Positions 6,558 through 11,439 of a stretch of DNA of 11,439 nt are shown piece by piece. A program made the position numbers and the translations under genes. The notes under the pieces were generated by a model. It searched no databases. It was not told the DNA's origin and saw nothing but the letters and a program-made list of their open reading frames with translations. Numbering within the stretch: the stretch's first letter is position 1; each line of letters begins with the position of its first letter. The stretch comes from an uncultured Clostridia bacterium. GTDB taxonomy: Bacteria > Bacillota > Clostridia > Christensenellales > CASEPJ01. The DNA lies in NCBI GenBank assembly GCA_949289715.1, contig CASEPJ010000008.1, positions 1 through 11,439 on the forward strand, read 5' to 3'.

Positions 6558-7946
6558 ATGAAACACGAAATTAAGAAAATTTATGAAGATTTTCAAAAAT
6601 TAGAAAATACTACAGTTACATTGTGCGGTTGGGTTAGAACCATAAGAGATTCAAAATCCATAGCTTTTATCGAAATTAACGACGGAACTTTTTTTAAATC
6701 GGTTCAAGTAGTTATAGAAGCGGAAAAAGTTAACAATTTTGAAGAAATAGTTAAACAGAACGTAGGTGCTGCATTAAAAATTACAGGAACGGTAGTATTG
6801 ACTCCCGCTATGAAACAGCCTTTTGAAATAAATGCGACGAAAGTAGATATTGAGGGAACTTCCACTCCCGATTATCCTTTACAGAAAAAAAGGCACAGTA
6901 TGGAATTTTTGAGAGATATTGCTCATTTAAGGGCAAGAACAAATACTTTTTCTGCCGTTTTCAGGGTGCGCTCCGTCGTTGCGTATGCAATTCATAAGTT
7001 TTTTCAGGAAAGGGGGTTTGTATATACACATACACCTATAATAACTGCAAGCGATTGTGAAGGAGCGGGTGAAATGTTTAAAGTAACTACCCTCGATATG
7101 GAAAACCCTCCCGTTATTGACGGTAAAATAGATTTCAGTGCGGATTTTTTCGGAAAACCGGCAAATCTTACCGTTTCCGGACAGCTTGAGGCGGAAACCT
7201 TTGCTATGGCATTTGGTAAAGTTTATACTTTCGGGCCGACGTTTAGAGCGGAAAATAGCAATACGGCACGTCACGCAGCAGAATTTTGGATGATTGAACC
7301 GGAAATCGCTTTTGCGGATTTAGACGACGATATGCTTTTGGCGAAAGATTTAATCCAGTATATAATTAGTTATACTTTGAAAAACTGTCCTAACGAAATG
7401 GAATTTTTCAATAATTTCTTTGATAAAACTTTATTGGAAAGATTAAACAGCTTAATTAATACCGATTTTGCTAAAGTAACTTATACTCAGGCAATAGATA
7501 TTTTAGAAAAACATAAAGACGAATTTTTTTATCCTGTATATTGGGGATGTGATCTTCAAACCGAGCATGAGAGATATCTTACTGAAAAGGTATTTAAAAA
7601 ACCTTTATTCGTAACGGATTATCCTAAGGAGATTAAAGCATTTTATATGCGTTTAAATGACGATAATAAGACGGTTGCCGCCATGGATTTACTCGTTCCG
7701 GGAGTAGGCGAAATTATCGGTGGAAGTCAAAGGGAGGAAAGACTGGATGTATTGACTTTAAGATTGAAAGAGCTTGGGTTAAAAGAAGAAGATTATTGGT
7801 GGTATTTGGATTTACGCCGTTACGGAGGCACAAAACATGCAGGATTCGGACTTGGATTTGAAAGAATTATTATGTATTTGACCGGTATTTCAAATATCAG
7901 AGACGTTTTACCTTTCCCTAGAACTGTCGGTACGGCAGAATTTTAA
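6558..7946 (+). CDS. asnS: AsnS, asparaginyl-tRNA synthetase
   Basis: A full-length 462-residue class IIb aminoacyl-tRNA synthetase that charges tRNA-Asn with asparagine. The N-terminal OB-fold anticodon domain covers about residues 15-100 (VTLCGWVRTIRDSKSIAFIE). The catalytic core carries motif 2, FGPTFRAENSNTARHAAEFW, with Arg230 and Glu232, and motif 3, GFGLGFER (429-436) with Arg436. RAENSNT and AEFWMIEPE are diagnostic for asparagine rather than aspartate enzymes. GGAGG at 6549-6553 lies four bases before the ATG. It has its own strong predicted promoter and no T-box leader. Having AsnS suggests direct charging, though the amidation route could coexist elsewhere in the genome. The RACo-like gene follows after five bases. 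Confidence 0.97.
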   Translation: MKHEIKKIYEDFQKLENTTVTLCGWVRTIRDSKSIAFIEINDGTFFKSVQVVIEAEKVNNFEEIVKQNVGAALKITGTVVLTPAMKQPFEINATKVDIEGTSTPDYPLQKKRHSMEFLRDIAHLRARTNTFSAVFRVRSVVAYAIHKFFQERGFVYTHTPIITASDCEGAGEMFKVTTLDMENPPVIDGKIDFSADFFGKPANLTVSGQLEAETFAMAFGKVYTFGPTFRAENSNTARHAAEFWMIEPEIAFADLDDDMLLAKDLIQYIISYTLKNCPNEMEFFNNFFDKTLLERLNSLINTDFAKVTYTQAIDILEKHKDEFFYPVYWGCDLQTEHERYLTEKVFKKPLFVTDYPKEIKAFYMRLNDDNKTVAAMDLLVPGVGEIIGGSQREERLDVLTLRLKELGLKEEDYWWYLDLRRYGGTKHAGFGLGFERIIMYLTGISNIRDVLPFPRTVGTAEF

Positions 7947-7951
7947 AAAAT

Positions 7952-9532
7952 ATGTATACTGTTAAAGTTTATTTCGGAAACAAAATTAAAAACATAAGCG
8001 TCGAAGAAAAAAGTAATTTGCTGTCTATTTTAGCAAATAACGGCATAGAACTGACTGCGCCTTGTGGCGGTAACGGCATTTGCGGCAAGTGCAAAGTGAA
8101 AATAAAACCGGCGACGGAAGTTTTAAATGATGAAAAAAAATTGTTGACCGAAGAAGAGATAAATGAAGGTATTAGGCTTGCTTGTTTTGTCGATGTGGTA
8201 AACGATTTGGAAGTTTTTGTAGATAGTAAAGAATTTTCCGTTTTAACAAATTCGGCGGTAAATAACAGGACGGAAGTCAAAAATAATTTTTCAAAAGGCC
8301 ATTACGGTTTAGCTGTGGATATAGGAACAACTACGCTGGTTTCTTGTTTAATAAATTTAAAAAGCGGGAAAAAACTTGACTATAATTCTTCCGTAAATAC
8401 ACAAAATATTTACGGATCCGACGTTATTTCCCGTATAAACAGTATTATGTCAGACATAAATACTTTAAATAATATGCAAGATTGCGTATTGGACTTTATT
8501 GACGAAAGTTTGTTAAAGTTCGAAAAACAATATCCCTGTGTCAGAGAGAATCTTAAAGAAATCGAAATTGCCGGAAATACGACGATGTTGCATATATTTG
8601 CGGGAGTTAATCCATCTTCTTTGGCGTTATATCCATTTACTCCCGTTTTTATCGATTTAAAAATTATGAATAAAGACGTTAATCGAAAATTGAAAATCGA
8701 AGATGATTGTTTGATTAAATTGTTACCTTCTATTTCCGCTTATGTGGGTGCGGATATTACCGCAGGGATAACGGTTATAAAAAATAATTTCATAAATTCA
8801 AAAGAGAAAAACGTTTTATTTGTAGATATAGGAACTAACGGAGAAATGGCGTTAATCACGCCAAAGGGAATTACCTGTTGTTCTACTGCGGCGGGACCAG
8901 CGTTTGAGGGTGCTAGGATAACTTGCGGCACGGGTTCTATTGAGGGAGCGATATCTAAAGTTAACTTTAATTTGGATTCGGGAGAAATTTTTATTAATAC
9001 GATAGCAAATAAGGAAGCTTCCGGTATTTGCGGAACTGGACTGATTGATATTATTTCATGCATGATTAAAGAAAAGATTATTGATGAAACCGGAGCTATT
9101 GACGATTTATATGACGGTAAGTTTGCAGATAGATTGGTAGATGATCGTTTTTATATTACCGATAAAATTTATATTAATCAAAAGGATATAAGAGAGCTTC
9201 AATTGGCAAAATCGGCAATAAGGTCGGGTATGGAAACCTTGTTGATATCTCAAGGACTAAAATTTTCTTCCATAAATAATTTGTATATTGCCGGAGGATT
9301 CGGTACATATATAAACATTGCAAATTCTTGCATAATAGGGCTGTTACCTAAAGAAATGTCGGACAAAACAAAAGCAGTGGGCAATACTTCTTTGGAGGGA
9401 GCGTATTCGGCGCTTATTAATAAGGATGTTGAAAAACAGATTATAAATATTGCCGTTAATTCAAAAAATATAGAATTGGCAGAATCTGCTGTATTTAACC
9501 AAAAATTTATTGAAAATATGTATTTCGAATAA
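7952..9532 (+). CDS. RACo-type ferredoxin/ASKHA activator of corrinoid proteins (DUF4445)
   Basis: A 526-residue protein related to RACo and RamA, which use ATP to drive reduction of inactive Co(II) cobalamin in corrinoid methyl-transfer proteins. The N-terminal 2Fe-2S ferredoxin domain has Cys38, Cys44, Cys47 and Cys78 (C-x5-C-x2-C-x30-C). A linker leads to an ASKHA ATPase domain with phosphate loops at 123-129 (DIGTTTL) and 291-298 (VDIGTNGE), the family block IAGNTTMLHIFAGVNPSSLA, and adenosine motif IAGGFG (446-451). Acetogen RACo is longer, about 630 residues. It is probably co-transcribed with asnS, but no Shine-Dalgarno sequence is visible before the ATG, so translation may depend on ribosomes finishing asnS. 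No corrinoid protein or methyltransferase gene lies in the window, so its partner is unknown. Confidence 0.88.
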   Translation: MYTVKVYFGNKIKNISVEEKSNLLSILANNGIELTAPCGGNGICGKCKVKIKPATEVLNDEKKLLTEEEINEGIRLACFVDVVNDLEVFVDSKEFSVLTNSAVNNRTEVKNNFSKGHYGLAVDIGTTTLVSCLINLKSGKKLDYNSSVNTQNIYGSDVISRINSIMSDINTLNNMQDCVLDFIDESLLKFEKQYPCVRENLKEIEIAGNTTMLHIFAGVNPSSLALYPFTPVFIDLKIMNKDVNRKLKIEDDCLIKLLPSISAYVGADITAGITVIKNNFINSKEKNVLFVDIGTNGEMALITPKGITCCSTAAGPAFEGARITCGTGSIEGAISKVNFNLDSGEIFINTIANKEASGICGTGLIDIISCMIKEKIIDETGAIDDLYDGKFADRLVDDRFYITDKIYINQKDIRELQLAKSAIRSGMETLLISQGLKFSSINNLYIAGGFGTYINIANSCIIGLLPKEMSDKTKAVGNTSLEGAYSALINKDVEKQIINIAVNSKNIELAESAVFNQKFIENMYFE

Positions 9533-9643
9533 ATGTTTTATTTAAAAAAATATTTATTTAAGCCTTTATAATTAATATTTAAAAAAATAGTTTATTTGTT
9601 TTTCAGAATAAATATAGAGATATAAATTTTATTATAAATTTAA

Positions 9644-9684
9644 AAAAAAGTCGGGACTAAATTTTTTTAATTTCCGCCTTTTTT
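9644..9684 (+). terminator. Likely terminator of the asnS-RACo transcript
   Basis: The left arm AAAAAAGTCGGG (9644-9655) pairs with TCCGCCTTTTTT (9673-9684), with one T-C mismatch and one G-T pair. A second small stem, AAATT/AATTT, forms inside. The 3' arm ends in six T. The mismatch makes it weaker than the hairpin at 2377, but its position, about 110 bases after the RACo-like gene, fits. Confidence 0.5.
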
Positions 9685-9695
9685 ATTATAGAAAG

Positions 9696-9788
9696 GGTAG
9701 AATACAATTAAAATTTTTATTTATAATTTATGCAATATGCTTTAGCTTTTATTAATACGTAAATTGTAATTAATAAATTTATTCTACC
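9696..9788. repeat. Long imperfect inverted repeat, possible structured RNA
   Basis: GGTAGAATA (9696-9704) is the exact complement of TATTCTACC (9780-9788); after a bulged C the helix continues with AATT (9706-9709) and AATT (9776-9779). Further in, TATT (9718-9721) can pair with AATA (9772-9775), and ATAATTTATG (9723-9732) with CGTAAATTGT (9758-9767) through ten pairs including two G-U. About 27 pairs can form over 93 bases, leaving a 25-base loop. The inner pairing is A+T and could be chance; the outer nine pairs are less easily so. It could be the leader of the sigma-factor gene, a small RNA, or a remnant repeat. No target-site duplication was seen. Confidence 0.45.
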
Positions 9789-9820
9789 GTTTAAAATAAA
9801 AATTTAATTTAAAATTAATT

Positions 9821-9845
9821 AAAAGCTAACCGACGTTAATTTTTT
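9821..9845 (+). terminator. Terminator-like hairpin before the sigma-factor gene
   Basis: AAAAGCTAAC (9821-9830), loop CGAC, then GTTAATTTTT (9835-9844), with one C-A mismatch and one G-U pair, running into T. The stem is weak. If real, it would end a short transcript covering the inverted repeat at 9696-9788, or attenuate read-through into the sigma gene 60 bases downstream. Confidence 0.3.
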
Positions 9846-9905
9846 ATGACTATATATTTGAAAAATATTAATTAAGAATCAATATGGGGAGAAAGAGCAG
9901 AAAAA

Positions 9906-11439
9906 ATGAACACTTACGAATCGTTAAAATTGCTTTCAGACAAAGAATTTCTCGATAAAATTTATCAATATTGTTATCAAAGGTGTAATTCCTCTGTCGA
10001 AGCGGAAGATTTATGCTCGGATATTATTCTTGCTGTAGTTTCTGCTATAAATAAACAAGAAAACATAGACAACTTCTATGCTTATTTTTGGAGTATTGCT
10101 CGCAGAGTTTATGCCGATTATTGTATAAAAAGAAAATTTTATCGTCAAAAAATAAATCAATTTATTAATCTTGAAAGTAATTTTTTTTACAATTCAACAG
10201 GAAACGAAATAGAGAAATTTATAGAAGATGATACAGTAAAAGCTCAAATACAAGTAATTTTTAAAGAAATTGCTTTTTTGTCAAAAATATATCGTGAAGT
10301 TATGGTTATGTATTACATAGACAATCGAAAAATTAAAGATATTGCTAAATCTCTTAACATTAGCGAAACGACAGTAAAATTTCGTTTGTTTTCCGCAAGA
10401 AACCATGTAAAAAAAGAGATGAATAAAGGAGAGAATAATATGAGAGAAAGAATAAGCGTTTTACAGCCCATAAAATTGGCTATTTTAGGAACAGGTAATC
10501 CGTGCGGTAACGATCCTCGCACAAAAACCGAAAGAATATTTTCTCAGAATTTAATTTATTTATGTAAAGATGAACCAAAATCTCCCAAAGAACTTTCGGA
10601 AAAACTTTGTGTTCCTATGCCTTATGTAGAAGAGGAGCTGGAAATTCAGTGCCATGGCGAAAACGGAGAGTATGGCATGCTTCGCAAACTTGAAAACGGT
10701 AAATATAAGTTAAATATTCTTTTGGCAGATTATAATGAATACGATATGGCCAACAAAATTTATGAAAAGCACCTTTTAGAAATTTGTAATAAGTTAAAAA
10801 ACACACTATTACAAAAAAAAGAGAAAATACTTTCTTTTCCGTATTTGAGTAAACAAAATAATCTTTCTTTTATTATGTGGACGTTAATTTCCAGAACGGT
10901 ATGGGATTTTGAAGAAAAAATAAATAAAATTATGTCTGAAAAGTATTTTTCTGATGTTACTCCAGTTAAAAGAGATTTTACTTGTGCTGCAATTGCATAT
11001 ACTGACCAGCAGAAGCCGATATTTGATTTTTACGGTTGGGATGGTATTGATGCAGTTTCAATAGGAGGATACAAGTCGGTATATGTTTCCAATATTTATG
11101 GTAAGAGAATAGATGAGCATTTTCATTGCGGACATAATTTATCTTTGGATGAAAAACTTTTAATGGTACTAAAAATTATCGGCGGAGTTTCCTTAAACAA
11201 ATTGACGGAAAATGAAAAAGAAATTGCGGCAAAAGCTATTGAGTGCGGGTATATTGTTAATAACGGAAATATTTTGGAACCTAAAATCGTAATAATCGAT
11301 AAAAAAGATGAAACCGCTTTTTATAATTTATCCTTAGAATTAAACAGCAATATGAATACGATTATAGAAGAAATAGCATATGAACTTTCAGCGTTTATCC
11401 GAAAACACGTTGATAAAGACTTAATTAACGAATACCAAA
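9906..11439 (+). CDS. ECF-like sigma factor fused to winged-helix and soluble C-terminal module (3' truncated)
   Basis: An open frame of 511 codons with no stop before the window edge. Residues 1-178 look like a compact sigma-70 family factor: region 2 at about 15-80 (VEAEDLCSDIILAV, then FYAYFWSIARRVYADY) and region 4 at about 118-172 with the helix-turn-helix DIAKSLNISETTVKFRLFSA. Residues 205-270 resemble a winged helix (KSPKELSEKLCVPMPYVEEE, then a GEYGMLRKLENGKYKLN wing). From 271 on the protein is soluble, mixed helix and strand, with no membrane segment and no domain I recognise; it has a His/Cys cluster at 405-410. The ATG is the first possible in frame after a stop at 9873-9875; GGGGAG at 9886-9891 is 14 bases away, which is far. 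From memory, sigma factors with such tails occur in other Clostridia, but their signal is not known to me. An in-frame ATG at 10440 could start the C-terminal module alone. Confidence 0.82.
   Translation, partial: MNTYESLKLLSDKEFLDKIYQYCYQRCNSSVEAEDLCSDIILAVVSAINKQENIDNFYAYFWSIARRVYADYCIKRKFYRQKINQFINLESNFFYNSTGNEIEKFIEDDTVKAQIQVIFKEIAFLSKIYREVMVMYYIDNRKIKDIAKSLNISETTVKFRLFSARNHVKKEMNKGENNMRERISVLQPIKLAILGTGNPCGNDPRTKTERIFSQNLIYLCKDEPKSPKELSEKLCVPMPYVEEELEIQCHGENGEYGMLRKLENGKYKLNILLADYNEYDMANKIYEKHLLEICNKLKNTLLQKKEKILSFPYLSKQNNLSFIMWTLISRTVWDFEEKINKIMSEKYFSDVTPVKRDFTCAAIAYTDQQKPIFDFYGWDGIDAVSIGGYKSVYVSNIYGKRIDEHFHCGHNLSLDEKLLMVLKIIGGVSLNKLTENEKEIAAKAIECGYIVNNGNILEPKIVIIDKKDETAFYNLSLELNSNMNTIIEEIAYELSAFIRKHVDKDLINEYQ
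10425..10442 (+). promoter_or_regulatory. In-frame internal ribosome site and ATG at the sigma/C-module junction
   Basis: AAAGGAGAG at 10425-10433 is followed by AATAAT and ATG at 10440-10442, codon 179 of the sigma-fusion frame. The core GGAG is eight bases from the ATG, a better spacing than the gene's own start has. It falls just where an ordinary ECF sigma factor would end, so it may be a working second start that yields the C-terminal module alone, or the relic of a separate downstream gene now joined in frame. Confidence 0.55.

Larger units (their letters stand above)
9533..9905. other. 373-base A+T-rich gap without a protein gene
   Basis: No credible coding frame was seen on either strand. 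The gap holds the likely terminator of the asnS transcript (9644-9684), a long imperfect inverted repeat (9696-9788) and a weaker terminator-like hairpin (9821-9845), then the ribosome site of the sigma-factor gene (GGGGAG at 9886-9891). Bases 9533-9640 are low-complexity A+T with nothing identifiable. Confidence 0.7.

Noticed and set aside
6927..7274. Reverse-strand open frame of 115 codons inside asnS
   Set aside because: It is a shadow of the asnS catalytic core, with no recognisable domain.
8740..9063. Reverse-strand open frame inside the RACo-like gene
   Set aside because: Antisense to the conserved ASKHA domain and resembling nothing known.
9527..9570. A terminator just after the RACo-like stop (AATAAAT/ATTTATT)
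   Set aside because: The pairing is all A and T in low-complexity sequence, so it is expected by chance; the hairpin at 9644-9684 is the better candidate.
9825..9858. An autoregulated ECF promoter for the sigma gene (AACCGAC near 9828 with TATATT at 9853)
   Set aside because: Only a loose resemblance to ECF -35 sequences and no matching -10 of the CGTC type; not enough to call.

Overview
The window is A+T-rich, densely coded, and uses strong AGGAGG-type ribosome sites and hairpin-plus-T terminators. This points to a low-G+C Bacillota, most likely of the class Clostridia. The YlxY-like deacetylase followed by an M16 peptidase matches the order ylxY-mlpA known from Bacillus subtilis and relatives, so a spore-forming lineage is plausible. 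The species cannot be named from the sequence. No tRNA, rRNA, CRISPR array, transposase or phage gene was seen.

Layout. (1) 1-2419: the 3' end of queA, then tgt, then yajC, all forward. queA and tgt carry out consecutive steps in making queuosine in tRNA. yajC, the SecDF-associated membrane protein, shares the neighbourhood by common clostridial synteny and is closed by a symmetrical hairpin that can serve both strands. (2) 2467-2976: a reverse-strand metallophosphoesterase of the YfcE type, convergent with yajC and divergent from the next gene. (3) 3156-6504: a cell-envelope block holding an exported D-Ala-D-Ala carboxypeptidase, a membrane-anchored YlxY-like deacetylase homologue with degraded catalytic motifs, and an M16 zinc peptidase, ending in a terminator. 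(4) 6486-9684: a strong predicted sigma-A-type promoter, asnS, and five bases later a gene for a RACo-type ferredoxin/ASKHA ATPase that activates corrinoid proteins, then a terminator. (5) 9533-9905: a 373-base gap with no protein gene but with a long imperfect inverted repeat and a terminator-like hairpin. (6) 9906 to the right edge: an open frame with no stop in the window, encoding an ECF-like sigma factor continuous with a winged-helix domain and a long soluble C-terminal region.

Most of the window is ordinary housekeeping. The part most worth attention is the right end. There a sigma factor of normal ECF length (178 residues) reads straight into a second module, and exactly at the junction lies an in-frame ATG with a near-ideal ribosome site. 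One gene could therefore give two products: the full fusion and the C-terminal sensor-like module alone.
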